From: Flammeovirga kamogawensis
Lineage (GTDB): Bacteria > Bacteroidota > Bacteroidia > Cytophagales > Flammeovirgaceae
Direction: 5' to 3'
Assembly (NCBI RefSeq): GCF_018736065.1
Contig: NZ_CP076130.1
Span: 320,001 to 384,000 of the forward strand
DNA length: 64,000 bases
Below the pieces are notes generated by a model. That model ran no database searches, was not told the DNA's origin, and worked only from the letters and a program-made list of their open reading frames with translations. Shown here one piece after another: positions 54,801 to 64,000 of this stretch (its first letter is position 1; each line of letters opens with the position of its first letter). The position numbers and the translations under genes were made by a program.

Positions 54801-57800
54801 TCTGTATCATCTTGGTAAATACGCATTGTTCCTGTTCCATCTCCATCATATACAAAAACATAATGGTGGAATAATCCATCTGTAGCAATAGACCCCGAAA
54901 CCGATTGCGGGCCACTTCCCTGAATAGTCCATGTTAAGGTGTTACCAACTAAGGTTGCATCCATTCCATTTTCTTGAGCAAAGATTACAGCACTTGATTC
55001 TGTAGTTAAATTTCTCATCCAGAACTCTAAAGTAAATGCCTCCGTACTAATAGACGGTTTTTCTAACGTTACTTTATTCGATGCTCCTTGGAAGAACACA
55101 GATGTTCCATGACTGATCTCTTGATCGTTGGTTTGACCAACAATTTCTATATTACTGATTGCAGAGTTATACAAAACGTTTTCACTGAATTGCATTCTTA
55201 AATCCTCTCCTGCACTCAATATTCCATCTGCTGGAGAAGGAGTACCGAACGCTACAGGAATATTTAAATCTACTTTACCAGATACAACATTTGATACATA
55301 TTCGGTACCATTACTACAATAAGAAATAGCACGTATATCGTAATCACCATCACTTAAACCATCCGCTCCAATATCCCACGAGAAGGTAATATTATCAGCA
55401 TCCATTAAGGTGATTTTTTGCTCGTCTGCATCTACTGCAGTATTATATGCTGTTTCATCATTGTAATAAGTATGTAATCTAGACCAAGTTGGTGACGTAG
55501 ATTTTCTATATTCTAAACGTACTTTTTCGAATGAATTGTAGTTACGAGAATAATCACCTAAAACAATTGGCATTGAGTTCGTACTACCATCATCATTAAA
55601 AGCAGTAGAAGCATTCATTACCCATTTATCTAAAGGTTTTTGTACTTCAATTTTAGTACAAGATGGTACGTAATGTAATGATACGTCAATTGTATGTTGT
55701 AAATCAGAACCTTCACAAATAGATTCTAAAACAATTGTAAGGTCTTCATAATCGTAAACATCAGGCTTCGACTTTTCAAAATATACTGTATATTTTACGG
55801 GTTGATCGTGTGGTACTTCTAAAGCTACACCACCTGCAGGAATGTTTGATATAATGTTATATGGATTGGTTGTATTATCAATATATAACATGAAACTCAC
55901 ATTCTCATTTAGGTCTGCATTAGTTGCATTTTCTAAAGTCAACTCAATAATTCCTTGTCCGTCTTCTGGAATATTAGAAAGGTTTACTACATCTGCAGAA
56001 ATTTGTGGCTTTTCAATTTGCTGTGTTGCAATAGAAAGCTCAGATCCACCTGCACCAATAACGCCTTCTTCCCAGTTTTGGTGATCATAGAAATTAGAGA
56101 TTGTTGCTCCCTCCCATGGACAAGATGTTCTTCCTGCCACAGTTCTAAAGATTGGCCCGTTACCATCAAAAGCATTCACTACATCAATACTCATATAGTT
56201 ATCAGTATCATTGTCTGAAATTGTATACGAGAACGTTGTAGATGTTGCTTGTTCTAAATCTGTAGCTCCTGCAGAACTGAAACCAGCACTTGCAGACATT
56301 CCTAATTCAAAACCAGTATCATTCGCTTCTATACCTAAAGTGTATGCAAAAGAAGTTTCTACATCTACACCCCAAGCTACAGAATTAGCATTTGCAGTAA
56401 AAGTACTAATTGATCTATCAAGACCTCCTACACCATAATCAATAGAGATGTTATCACTAAACTGGCTGTTTACAAAATTTGCAAACTGAGCACCACCTTG
56501 TAAAACTCTATCAGATGATAAAATACTAGCTTTTAATGCTTCTTGATCGTTAAATGCTAAATACTTTGTTTTCTCGTTATTCTGAATAATCTCTTGCCAT
56601 AATTTTATTTGCTGCTCATAATCTCTCTTTTTAAGAACACCAGGTGCTTCTGGATCAATTGTTCCGTTTTCAAGACCAACAACAAAGCTTTCATATTCTG
56701 GAATTAAGGTATTCAAAATATGTTTTTGAGAATAAATAAAGAACGTTTCCGAAGGTTCCTCATTAAAATAAATAGCTTTCTGCTTATTCAAGAATACAGT
56801 TGTTGTATTTCCATCTTCATCATACTTTACAAACTCTACATTATCAATACCTTTTACTAAAGTATCTGTAGCCATTAATTTGTTATATGATCCATATTGC
56901 AAGTTCGTAGACTGACCGATGTATAAATCACCATCAGCACCAACTAAATCTTCACTAGTAGAAATTGTTTGGCTAAACGAATACGTTTTTGTTACTGCGT
57001 CTGTATTTTCTGCCGAAGTACTTACGCTTAAACCTGCTTCAATATCGTTTGTGATTTCCGTTTTTATTACCGGACCTGCTAGACCACCACCTGCTTCGAT
57101 TGTAGTACCTAAACTAAGTTTAGAATTAAATTCTGTACCAACAGAACCACCTAAAGTTAGAGATTCTGTAATACTAATTTCTGTACCTTCTTCGATAGAT
57201 GCAGAACTACCTGAACCTGGAGGATCTCTAAGAATAATATCTGGAACATCTGGTGCAGCCGTTACAAACATTTGAGAACCATCTGGCTGACCACCCAAAA
57301 CAATTCCTTCTTCTAAAATACCATTTGCAACATAATCAATTCCTTTAATTCTTAAGCGCATTGCCATAGAACGTCTAAAAGGTGCTGTTACTTGAGGTAA
57401 ACCAGCAGTAAATTGATACACTGTTTTATTGCTTTGCTTCGGGTCTTTTGTAAAACTATCTGTACCTTCTAATGCAAGATTATTGTTTACAATATATTGA
57501 CCATCAGTAACTGGAACTTCAAAAGATTCACCTGTTTCAATATTTTCATATTCCTCATAAGCAATCAAATCAATTGTATATTCCGCAAACTGATCATAAA
57601 CTGGTACTTTATCTTCTGTATCTGTTGCAGGAGCAACCAAGTAGGCATACGTCTGGTTTTCTGCTCTTAATTTAGGGACAGCTCTATAGATAAAGTTTTG
57701 TATAAAGTTATAGGGTTCAGATTGTAAACCTTCTGTTTCTGTTCCATATTCTGATGTTTTCTCTCTCGTATATCCTGAATAACTTATCTCCTCATTTCCA

Positions 57801-60748
57801 TTTAAAATAAGAATACTTGGGTTACTAGGAATTACAATACCTGTTGTCTGATTAATACTATAATCTAAAGGCAACAATTCAGCTCTATACTCACCGGTTT
57901 CTGCATTTGTAAAATAAGTAGTTGATAAATATCCTGTTGATGGATCTGCTCCATAAGGAAGATAATCAAAAGTTATACGTGCTGTACCAAGGTTGTTTAC
58001 AGAAGATACTTCATCTTTGTAAGCCTCATCAGTACCTGCGTTGTATTCATATTCTACTTTTCCATCAAAGCCAAATCCAATTGGTTTTTCGGCTTCAATT
58101 TGTCCACCAACTATTCTACCAACAACAGTTACTCTTGTAGTATCTATAAATGATTTTGGTGTTTCAATGTGTTCAAAGAATTCATGGTATCCTTCTACAG
58201 GAAATCTACCACCATGCACTAAACCGTGTCCTTCTTTTCTTATTTCAATAAAGTGATTACCAATTGGTACATTAATTTCAAAGAAACCATCTTTACCTGT
58301 AACTACGGGTAATTTGTTTTCATCAAGAACCATAGTACCGTCTACAAATATATTTGCCCCATCAAGATATACTTTAGGGTATTCGTAAAGTTCTCCTAAT
58401 TCATTTTCGAAATAGTGACCTTTATTGTATCTAATCTTAGTCCCATCTACAGTAACTAAATATTGATTGTAACCATCTTCTTCTATTTGAGTTACATTTT
58501 CTACTTTAGCAAGAGGTTCAAAGTTTCCTCTAACATCGTAATAAGCAATTCCTCTAAAAATAAAAGATGATATATCTGTAAAGTCTAACTGGTTAACTAC
58601 TTCGGCACCTTTACCAAGGTAAACTACTTGCTGACCCGGGTCAAACTCGTGTACACCAAACAAAGGAGTAATTGCATAAGAACCACCATCTCCAGAATAA
58701 GGAATTGAGGCAATTACATAGTTACCATATGCATCTGTAACACCAAAAATACCCAACTGAGAAGTTGTAGGTGCATCAGCTGTCCATGTTGCATTATTTA
58801 AGAATGAATGTCTTTCATGAAAAGAAAATCCTTCTTTCGATAAATCATAGGCATACGCTCCAGTACCTTCGTCTATTCTTAAGTAAACCTCTAAGCCTTT
58901 TTCGATACCGCTTAAATATCTACGATAGTTCTTTTTAACTTCTTGATCTGTTAATGGAATACTCCAAAATCTAACATCATCAATATTACCGTTAAAACCT
59001 TCACCAACTCTAAAGTTGACATCAGAACCTTCGAATTTAGTAAATACTTTATCTGGAGTATCGTTACTTACAACTATACCCACCATATCTCTCTTTTCTG
59101 GAGAAATATTAAGTATGTAATCGTTATTTAAAAGACGACCATTAAAATACAATTGAGGAGTTTTATTATCTGGTAAAACTAAAGAGATATGATTAAATTG
59201 ATTCATCACATTATCAAATGTCTCTAAAACATCTTCTCCAGAGCCATCTGCTGCACCTGTAGGCAGGTAATTACTTAGGTTATATCCAATCTCATCTGAT
59301 AAAAGAGGAGATCTTAATACCATTTCAAAGCTATCACCATCTTTTGTATAGATTAACTCATAGAATGTAGTGTTATCATACACTCTAAATAATGTACCTT
59401 CACCATTTTTACTTAATCTAAACCACGATTGAATTGTGTAATCATCAGAGATATTTTCAACATCAACTTTAGATTCTACATAACCATCTTCGTCTACAAC
59501 AACACTATGTGCTGAAAGAACAATGTCTCCACCCTGAGGTTCTGCACGTACAATTACATTCTCTACAGGGTTACCTCCTTCAAAAGCAATGTTACCTGAA
59601 ACTGTAGCAGTAGGGTTTCTAAAACCTACTCCTGTTATGTAATTTGTATATCTAATATCTAATTCTGCTATTCCTTCTGCAACCACTTTATACTCATAAA
59701 GCACACCGCCTTCTACATGCGGATCATCGTAGAAGTAAGTATCACCACTTACGGTTGCTAATAATTTATAGTTTTCGATATCATCTTCATTATTAATATC
59801 AAAAGGTCTGCTATAAATTTTAAAACTTGTAATTACATCTCTATTGCTATATATATCCCATGAAATGGCTGTTTTATCACTAAAATAACCTTTTGAGACA
59901 TCAAAAGAGCTTTTCGTAAATGTTGGAGTTGTATAAAAAACATCATAAGGGAACGACATGTTTAATCTTCCTTCTCTTATCGTTTCTCCATCTGTTAAGC
60001 TAGTGTCATCTTCTCTGTAGATATCGTAATCTTTTTCAATATTATAAGGCAATATAGGCGCCCCAATATGAAAATTGATGTACTCTCCATTATCATGGAT
60101 TTCTTTCTTCTCACCTGCAAAAATACCTTCTACAATTGGAACTCTTGGTTGTGAAGGTCCTTCCCCTTCATCTCTTTCTGGAAAATTACCAGAAGAAAAA
60201 CCATCAATGTAATCTACTTTTATTCCAGATTTATTAGAATAGGCTATTTGATTAACGGTTGCATCAATAAAAGCACCATTCAGAAAAGATACGCCAATGT
60301 TACTTACATCGTCTGTACTCACGTGATTAGCGGCAATACCGTTTAACTTTAAATGAACCTCTGTGTTTGATTCAATAATAGCATAAGCAGTTAACCCCTC
60401 AGGTATATTAGCAAAAACAACTACACCTTTGCCAACTAACTCTGTTCCTTTTTTACCATTAAAAATAACATTGTTAGCTGTTACAATAATAGCATTTTCT
60501 ATCGATCCATTATTAGAATGGCTCTCGTTAAACTTTAAATTAGACCAACTTAAACTTTTTGAAAATAATGTATTTTTATAATCTTTATCTCGAAAATCAT
60601 CGACTAATTCTACCTTACTAGAGGTAGTGCTCATTAACAGTGTGGTGGTAGGGTTATCATTGTCATCGTTCGTACTACGATGAATCGTATCTGATATACC
60701 TACTAGTCCTGTCAATGAAAACATTAGCAGTAATAGTAATTTTTTCAT
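51821..60748 (-). CDS. Giant T9SS surface protein (2975 residues) with LamG domains
   Basis: A very large secreted protein. Signal peptide 1-20. One ~75-residue module like those of the 1237-residue protein (about 85-160). Carboxypeptidase-regulatory-like segments and a first LamG (~435-630), further CarbopepD-reg-like repeats to ~900. A long middle (~1180-1640) has a low-complexity G/S/T/E-rich segment (near EEGTEISITESLTLGGSVG) that looks like a beta-barrel or fibre rather than an enzyme. LamG2 (~1890-2030), LamG3 (~2085-2230), a BACON-like domain (~2390-2480), one 'AFVNNEARG' module (~2490-2600), then two ~90-residue W/G-rich repeats, and a T9SS domain (~2895-2975). It probably spans or coats the cell surface as an adhesin. 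Length alone makes it a rare protein. Confidence 0.8.
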   Translation of the reverse strand: MKKLLLLLMFSLTGLVGISDTIHRSTNDDNDNPTTTLLMSTTSSKVELVDDFRDKDYKNTLFSKSLSWSNLKFNESHSNNGSIENAIIVTANNVIFNGKKGTELVGKGVVVFANIPEGLTAYAIIESNTEVHLKLNGIAANHVSTDDVSNIGVSFLNGAFIDATVNQIAYSNKSGIKVDYIDGFSSGNFPERDEGEGPSQPRVPIVEGIFAGEKKEIHDNGEYINFHIGAPILPYNIEKDYDIYREDDTSLTDGETIREGRLNMSFPYDVFYTTPTFTKSSFDVSKGYFSDKTAISWDIYSNRDVITSFKIYSRPFDINNEDDIENYKLLATVSGDTYFYDDPHVEGGVLYEYKVVAEGIAELDIRYTNYITGVGFRNPTATVSGNIAFEGGNPVENVIVRAEPQGGDIVLSAHSVVVDEDGYVESKVDVENISDDYTIQSWFRLSKNGEGTLFRVYDNTTFYELIYTKDGDSFEMVLRSPLLSDEIGYNLSNYLPTGAADGSGEDVLETFDNVMNQFNHISLVLPDNKTPQLYFNGRLLNNDYILNISPEKRDMVGIVVSNDTPDKVFTKFEGSDVNFRVGEGFNGNIDDVRFWSIPLTDQEVKKNYRRYLSGIEKGLEVYLRIDEGTGAYAYDLSKEGFSFHERHSFLNNATWTADAPTTSQLGIFGVTDAYGNYVIASIPYSGDGGSYAITPLFGVHEFDPGQQVVYLGKGAEVVNQLDFTDISSFIFRGIAYYDVRGNFEPLAKVENVTQIEEDGYNQYLVTVDGTKIRYNKGHYFENELGELYEYPKVYLDGANIFVDGTMVLDENKLPVVTGKDGFFEINVPIGNHFIEIRKEGHGLVHGGRFPVEGYHEFFEHIETPKSFIDTTRVTVVGRIVGGQIEAEKPIGFGFDGKVEYEYNAGTDEAYKDEVSSVNNLGTARITFDYLPYGADPSTGYLSTTYFTNAETGEYRAELLPLDYSINQTTGIVIPSNPSILILNGNEEISYSGYTREKTSEYGTETEGLQSEPYNFIQNFIYRAVPKLRAENQTYAYLVAPATDTEDKVPVYDQFAEYTIDLIAYEEYENIETGESFEVPVTDGQYIVNNNLALEGTDSFTKDPKQSNKTVYQFTAGLPQVTAPFRRSMAMRLRIKGIDYVANGILEEGIVLGGQPDGSQMFVTAAPDVPDIILRDPPGSGSSASIEEGTEISITESLTLGGSVGTEFNSKLSLGTTIEAGGGLAGPVIKTEITNDIEAGLSVSTSAENTDAVTKTYSFSQTISTSEDLVGADGDLYIGQSTNLQYGSYNKLMATDTLVKGIDNVEFVKYDEDGNTTTVFLNKQKAIYFNEEPSETFFIYSQKHILNTLIPEYESFVVGLENGTIDPEAPGVLKKRDYEQQIKLWQEIIQNNEKTKYLAFNDQEALKASILSSDRVLQGGAQFANFVNSQFSDNISIDYGVGGLDRSISTFTANANSVAWGVDVETSFAYTLGIEANDTGFELGMSASAGFSSAGATDLEQATSTTFSYTISDNDTDNYMSIDVVNAFDGNGPIFRTVAGRTSCPWEGATISNFYDHQNWEEGVIGAGGSELSIATQQIEKPQISADVVNLSNIPEDGQGIIELTLENATNADLNENVSFMLYIDNTTNPYNIISNIPAGGVALEVPHDQPVKYTVYFEKSKPDVYDYEDLTIVLESICEGSDLQHTIDVSLHYVPSCTKIEVQKPLDKWVMNASTAFNDDGSTNSMPIVLGDYSRNYNSFEKVRLEYRKSTSPTWSRLHTYYNDETAYNTAVDADEQKITLMDADNITFSWDIGADGLSDGDYDIRAISYCSNGTEYVSNVVSGKVDLNIPVAFGTPSPADGILSAGEDLRMQFSENVLYNSAISNIEIVGQTNDQEISHGTSVFFQGASNKVTLEKPSISTEAFTLEFWMRNLTTESSAVIFAQENGMDATLVGNTLTWTIQGSGPQSVSGSIATDGLFHHYVFVYDGDGTGTMRIYQDDTELGVTNTGAFAVQNINNLVFGGSDFKGNILDVRLWSKALSISEAYAKMYSTLLGSERGLQGYWPMNEGRDNVVNDKARNKHGYMNAEWDIRPKGTAYNFANNDYLTLDNVGFVQISDEMDLSLSFWVKMDQSQEATIFSNGKGDGTDVIEANGSANKWSVDVHTNGKLYLKNEGVSYELTGDIVDGQWHHVGLVLNRLGALKTYVDADLVSSNISNDISGFTGSRIFVGARGFRNNGVYEVDRHFTGQIDELRLWNLSRAKEQLDRDRFYEVNFSTTGLMLYLQMNEPDPVDGVAPTYYHMSNNEIVATSTSLMNAGTPNFDKDSPAIKPKRHLEMFAVNYIINEDEMIITPVISNWSALEGQVLDITVSRLFDEKGNRQASPITWTAYVRKNQVIWSVNNGLDFLSIQNYVGISKSFDITIENMGGTDQPFTIENVPTWLDITETTGTLAPDSKKVITASVNPSLSVGEYSTDLYLDTDYDYDEKIKFDLRVLENAPNWAVTASDYEYNMNVVGKIKVNAIFAEDEHTKIGAFVNNEARGEAHLVYDKNWDDYFLYLNVYSNVSSGEEVTFKIWDATTGRILDAEIDGNANLVFIQDKITGNKANPALFSNTNTMEQSFALNSGWTWISLSVDDNNLDNLDTLTKQLNLTTGDRIVEQAAFDIYDASVGWSGSITSNSGMSTVKMYKMKMSQANDLVISGEMVNVDSFSLSLQTGWNWLPYPVHNNLTVNDALAYYDASNGDVIKGHNTFAVYDEFSGWVGTLNFMKTGEGYMLLSNSTAQDFSYPKVISNARSSQATPTIAADFVHNAYEFNMSTVVEVPDGYSKVYVYNNEHHDVRGIGNVVEIDGRNLAFISVFANDGEKLNYSIHNGNSFENVGDEFEFTADEIYGDYQTPIQLGDVISANLQPVASSQFRVYPNPSSTNFNLEFELVLGTDYQVNVYTVDGRITESQEAQGNIGVNKVVIGDNYKTGMYVVEVITNQGIFTKRLIKR

Positions 60749-60838
60749 TGAATTTGGGTCAGTTCTATAGAAGCTATCACTTTGTGAGCCTTTATAGAGT
60801 TAGTAATAAATTAGGTTTACTTAAAATTGTAATTTCTA

Positions 60839-61732
60839 TTACAGCTTGATTATGTATGTTACACCATAACTGGCAGGTCTGTTTTCTGAACCACTGTTAG
60901 CCGTAGGATTACCCGAATTACCAGACATATTATGATTATGATCAGGAATGTTATTAGTATGTGTTTTAGTACCATAACCATATCCACCTGTATCATACCA
61001 AGTTTTATTATCACCATCTCCATGCGGGTAAGTAATATATTTCTCTCCATGGGCACCTGCATCACTTAATACATATGTACCTACTGAATGGTTGTGATTT
61101 CGAACTTGATCTTTCTCGTAATTATTTAAATTCGGACCTGTTAAAAATTCATCACTACTATTTTTATACGCTCCACTTGTACCTGTACCTCTTAAAAAAA
61201 TACCTCTTAAATCTGGAGCATTATTTACACCTAAAACATCTTTCAATACTGTATTACTCGGTACTGAACTACCGTCACATATCATCCAACCTGCTGGAGC
61301 CGAAGCACCTACATAAGGCATAATAGATCCTGCTGGAGCTCCATTTGATGCTTGATAAGCATAAGGAACATAATTGAACGGTTGATCTGAAATGATATTT
61401 GTTTGTCCATCATTGGTAACTGAAACAACTAATTTTAAGTTACCATGTCCGTAAGGAACATTAGCGATATTTCCTGATTTGTTGTTTCCTTGTCCGATTA
61501 CATGTGAAAATACTCCATAAGTATCTGTTTGAATTGCTTTTGTCTCACTGTAATAAGTACTTGATCCATTACTGCTTTGCACTGAAAATGAAAAACTTAA
61601 AAGTTTATCGCTTAGTGCTGCGTGTCCTGCGTTTCGTGCCACCCCTTGGATTACAAAACCTTGTGCGATAACTAAGTGACTCGCTAAAACAAGGATAATA
61701 GTGGTGAAGAATCTAGATAAATTAAGTAGCAT
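60839..61732 (-). CDS. Secreted phage tail-collar-domain protein
   Basis: A 297-residue protein with a signal peptide (1-23, VIAQG). Residues ~25-130 are a beta-rich domain of unknown family. A tail-collar domain (PF07484 type) begins near 135 (GSIMPYVGASAPAGWMICDG) and runs through PDLRGIFLRG, with the histidine-rich DHNHNMSG and the classic end ENRPASYGVTYIIKL. No other phage gene is near, so this is a host-secreted protein using a tail-fibre fold, first gene of the surface operon. It may form a trimeric tip or collar for the giant protein encoded 90 bases downstream. Confidence 0.85.
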   Translation of the reverse strand: MLLNLSRFFTTIILVLASHLVIAQGFVIQGVARNAGHAALSDKLLSFSFSVQSSNGSSTYYSETKAIQTDTYGVFSHVIGQGNNKSGNIANVPYGHGNLKLVVSVTNDGQTNIISDQPFNYVPYAYQASNGAPAGSIMPYVGASAPAGWMICDGSSVPSNTVLKDVLGVNNAPDLRGIFLRGTGTSGAYKNSSDEFLTGPNLNNYEKDQVRNHNHSVGTYVLSDAGAHGEKYITYPHGDGDNKTWYDTGGYGYGTKTHTNNIPDHNHNMSGNSGNPTANSGSENRPASYGVTYIIKL

Positions 61733-62091
61733 AAAATAAAATTTAGTGTTAATAATTGGGTGTAGTAATAATTGTCATAACTATAAGAATACATTACGAA
61801 CAACAGTTAATGAAGAAAATTAATTCAATAAATATTTATTTTTTTCGGTTGTAGTGAAACTATTCTCGTTTTCTTGAAATAATTATATATTAAAATACGA
61901 TTCACCCAATTAAAGAGGGTTCTATCAACTTTAAATTTAATTAGTGTGAAGTCAGTGAACTATAATATGAGTTTTTTTGTCTCAAATTATGTAGACCTCT
62001 ATTTAAGTATATCTTAAGTCCTTTTCTCTATTATTAAAGTACGATTGACATACTATTACTCAAAAATTTGCCCAGAATAAATTTAGCACAA
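61733..62091. other. Divergent intergenic region: tail-collar operon and LruC gene
   Basis: The 359 bases are AT-rich and must hold the promoters for both directions. I see no exact TAnnTTTG box. CAAAAATTTG at 62061-62070, 22 bases before the LruC ATG, is the nearest candidate. Confidence 0.5.
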
Positions 62092-64000
62092 ATGAGAAAT
62101 TTTTTACTCAACAAAATTAGTCTCGCAATATTTCTTATCATAGTATCTTTAGGGTGTTCGAGTTCCTCTGATGACACGCCTGCTCCCACTCCTAACAACA
62201 ATAATGGAGATACAACTGTTGTTGCAGACAATACCACAGAATTTGAAAAAATAGTTATTCCAGATGGTTTCAATTATGAAATGACATCAGAAATAACATT
62301 TACTGCATCTAGAAAAAATACAACAGGTAAGATCGTTTATTCTTTCTATACAATAGATTACAACAACACGCACAACTTTATTGGTAAAGCATTATCTAAT
62401 AGTGATGGTGTTTTAGAATACAAGGTGAATATTGCAGGTTATATAGAAAAAATATATGTAACTATGAGGTATAGAGGTACATTATATTCTAAAACAATTG
62501 CAAAAAGTTCTACAAATATCCAAGTTGTTTTTGATGAAAACTCTAATCAAGTGGAAAGCTCTAACGCTAGAACTAAATCATGTAGTGATGTGATTTATGC
62601 AGTCAATAATTCTGGACAAGCATTTACAATAAATATCGGAAGTAACACTGTAAACAATGTAACAGCTTTGGCTGAAGGAGGTAGTAAAGCAAGTGCTGTT
62701 AATGCTGCAAGCGACAAGTTATATTATGAACATAACGGGTCTATTTATACCATGAACATGAGTAATGTGAACGGTAACGGTACTTTAGTAGACAATTCTG
62801 GATCACCATTATCGCCACCAAATTTAAATAGTAACCAATATACAGGGCTAGAATATGTGGCTGATCAGAATATCTTGATTGCTTACAAAAATAAAGAATT
62901 ATACATACTAAGTCCATCAAATTATAGTATAGTAAGAAAACCAACAATGAGTGGTTTTAATGGTAGCGATACAGGAGTTGATGGTGATATTGCAGTTGAT
63001 ATTGCAGGTAATTATTATCTGGCTACAAATTACGGCTTGTATTCAATTAACTTTGCTAGCGATTATTCTACTGCTGCACTTACACTCATTACAAATAGTA
63101 GTTTTCCATATACTATTACAGGTATAGGGTTTGATAGCGATAACACTTTATATGCATCAACCGACGATATTCCTTCTAAATTAATTACAATTAATCCGCA
63201 AAATGGTGTTCACAATGTTGTGTTCACACTACCTGGAAATATTGATGACTTTTCAATGTCTAGATGTGATGTAGTTTCTTTAGATAGCGATGGCGATGGT
63301 GTTGCAGATATAGACGATACCTATCCGAATGATATAAATAAAGCGTTTAACAACTTTTCTCCAGCAGAAAATGTGAATTCTTATTTAGCTTATGAGGATT
63401 TATACCCAAACAAAGGGGACTTTGATTTTAATGATATTATTGTTGAATATAACGCCAATCTAATCACTAACGGGAACAATGAGATTACTTTTATAAACTT
63501 TAAATTTAAAGTTAAATCTGTAGGTGCAGCAAACCCTTCTGGATTTGCTATAGAATTACCTGTTGAATCTGCGAAAATTAAGTCTGTTACAGGCATGTCA
63601 ATTACTGCACCTGGTACAATAAATTTAGAAGGAAATGGTGTAGAATCTGGCATCCCTGCAAATAAAACTGTATTTGCTGTTTTTGATAACTCTTTCAATA
63701 TTTTGAGTCAATCTGGTAACGTAAAAGCAAGTAGCTTAATTAATATAACAGTAGAGTTCCAAACTCCTGTTGCCTATACTAGTTTAAATCAAGTACCTTA
63801 TAATCCATTCATATTTACACAAGGTGATAGAGCCAATGAGGTACATTTACCAGGAAAATCTTATACTGTTAAATTTAATACCGATTTATTGACGGCTGGG
63901 CAAGATGGTGGTAATTATAAAACAGCTCAAGGGCATCCATGGGCATTACACATTCCTGTAGAATTTGCTCCACCAAAAGAAGAAGTAGATATTACAACAG
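62092..64000 (+). CDS. LruC-domain lipoprotein, 3' end outside window
   Basis: The frame runs from ATG 62092 to the right edge without a stop, 636 codons seen. A lipobox SLGC (C22) then SSSSDDTP gives a surface lipoprotein. Residues ~40-130 are beta-rich; a six-bladed-like segment follows (~180-390, SIYTMNMSNV, GLEYVADQN, IAVDIAGNYY). A calcium-type repeat DSDGDGVADIDD (401-412) precedes a LruC/DUF4842 domain (~425-620) with DLYPNKGDFDFNDIIVEY. LruC domains occur on surface lipoproteins of Bacteroidota and Leptospira. Function unknown. It is divergent from the tail-collar/giant-protein operon. Confidence 0.85.
   Translation, partial: MRNFLLNKISLAIFLIIVSLGCSSSSDDTPAPTPNNNNGDTTVVADNTTEFEKIVIPDGFNYEMTSEITFTASRKNTTGKIVYSFYTIDYNNTHNFIGKALSNSDGVLEYKVNIAGYIEKIYVTMRYRGTLYSKTIAKSSTNIQVVFDENSNQVESSNARTKSCSDVIYAVNNSGQAFTINIGSNTVNNVTALAEGGSKASAVNAASDKLYYEHNGSIYTMNMSNVNGNGTLVDNSGSPLSPPNLNSNQYTGLEYVADQNILIAYKNKELYILSPSNYSIVRKPTMSGFNGSDTGVDGDIAVDIAGNYYLATNYGLYSINFASDYSTAALTLITNSSFPYTITGIGFDSDNTLYASTDDIPSKLITINPQNGVHNVVFTLPGNIDDFSMSRCDVVSLDSDGDGVADIDDTYPNDINKAFNNFSPAENVNSYLAYEDLYPNKGDFDFNDIIVEYNANLITNGNNEITFINFKFKVKSVGAANPSGFAIELPVESAKIKSVTGMSITAPGTINLEGNGVESGIPANKTVFAVFDNSFNILSQSGNVKASSLINITVEFQTPVAYTSLNQVPYNPFIFTQGDRANEVHLPGKSYTVKFNTDLLTAGQDGGNYKTAQGHPWALHIPVEFAPPKEEVDITT

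Noticed and set aside
54576-57275. Plus-strand ORFs of 75-118 codons opposite the 2975-residue gene.
   Set aside because: They are antisense shadows of a long conserved-looking coding frame, with no signals of their own.
60839-61732. Tail-collar domain as evidence for a prophage.
   Set aside because: There is a Sec signal peptide, and no capsid, terminase, portal, integrase or attachment site anywhere in the window.
62034-63698. Minus-strand ORFs at the right end (62034-62273, 62741-62947, 63390-63698).
   Set aside because: They lie opposite the open LruC frame, which has a lipobox, calcium-type repeat and domain match.

Overview
The window comes from a low-GC marine Bacteroidota, most likely a Cytophagales member close to Flammeovirga. 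The genus is an inference. The direct evidence is two SusC/SusD pairs, several large secreted proteins with type IX secretion (T9SS) C-terminal domains, start codons without Shine-Dalgarno sequences, TAnnTTTG promoter boxes, and an alginate-use locus. I saw no rRNA, tRNA or CRISPR array.

Layout. 1-2.35 kb: 3' end of a repeat protein, then a complete IS3-family element dropped between that gene and its terminator. 2.4-7.6 kb (minus): a redox cluster of hemA, a globin, a Tll0287-like haem c lipoprotein, a four-helix two-haem membrane protein, an FAD/NAD/2Fe-2S reductase and a five-haem cytochrome c. 7.9-9.8 kb: a 7TM sensor fused to a transposase-type zinc ribbon and helix-turn-helix. 10-14 kb: an apparent ribose-salvage operon (ribokinase, GRP-type sugar transporter, ADP-ribosylglycohydrolase-like lipoprotein). 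14.4-21 kb: a SusC/SusD pair without hydrolases, and an alpha/beta-hydrolase lipoprotein.

21-34.6 kb is the alginate locus: kdgF, a DEH-reductase-like SDR, a PL7 alginate lyase with two N-terminal binding modules, an FCD/GntR regulator, SusC, SusD, and a T9SS protein with three binding-type modules. The same 16-base promoter/operator element, containing TTGGT-CA-ACCAA, lies before kdgF and susC, so both are probably controlled by the regulator between them. The lyase cuts alginate, SusCD imports oligomers, and KdgF plus the SDR process the unsaturated uronate. Other expected steps (exo-lyase, KDG kinase, aldolase) are not in the window.

34.6-43.3 kb holds unlinked genes: DUF1254/DUF1214 protein, AraC, TetR, GNAT, AhpC, sulfatase, a coiled-coil membrane protein and an unlisted 31-residue hydrophobic peptide. 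43.3-44 kb holds three tandem copies of a ~145-base non-coding unit, each ending in the same terminator, which look like a small-RNA family. 44.3-61.7 kb (minus) has an AraC regulator and a four-gene surface operon: a tail-collar-domain protein, a 2975-residue LamG/T9SS giant, and two further T9SS proteins that share modules with the giant. The window ends inside a LruC-domain lipoprotein gene on the plus strand.
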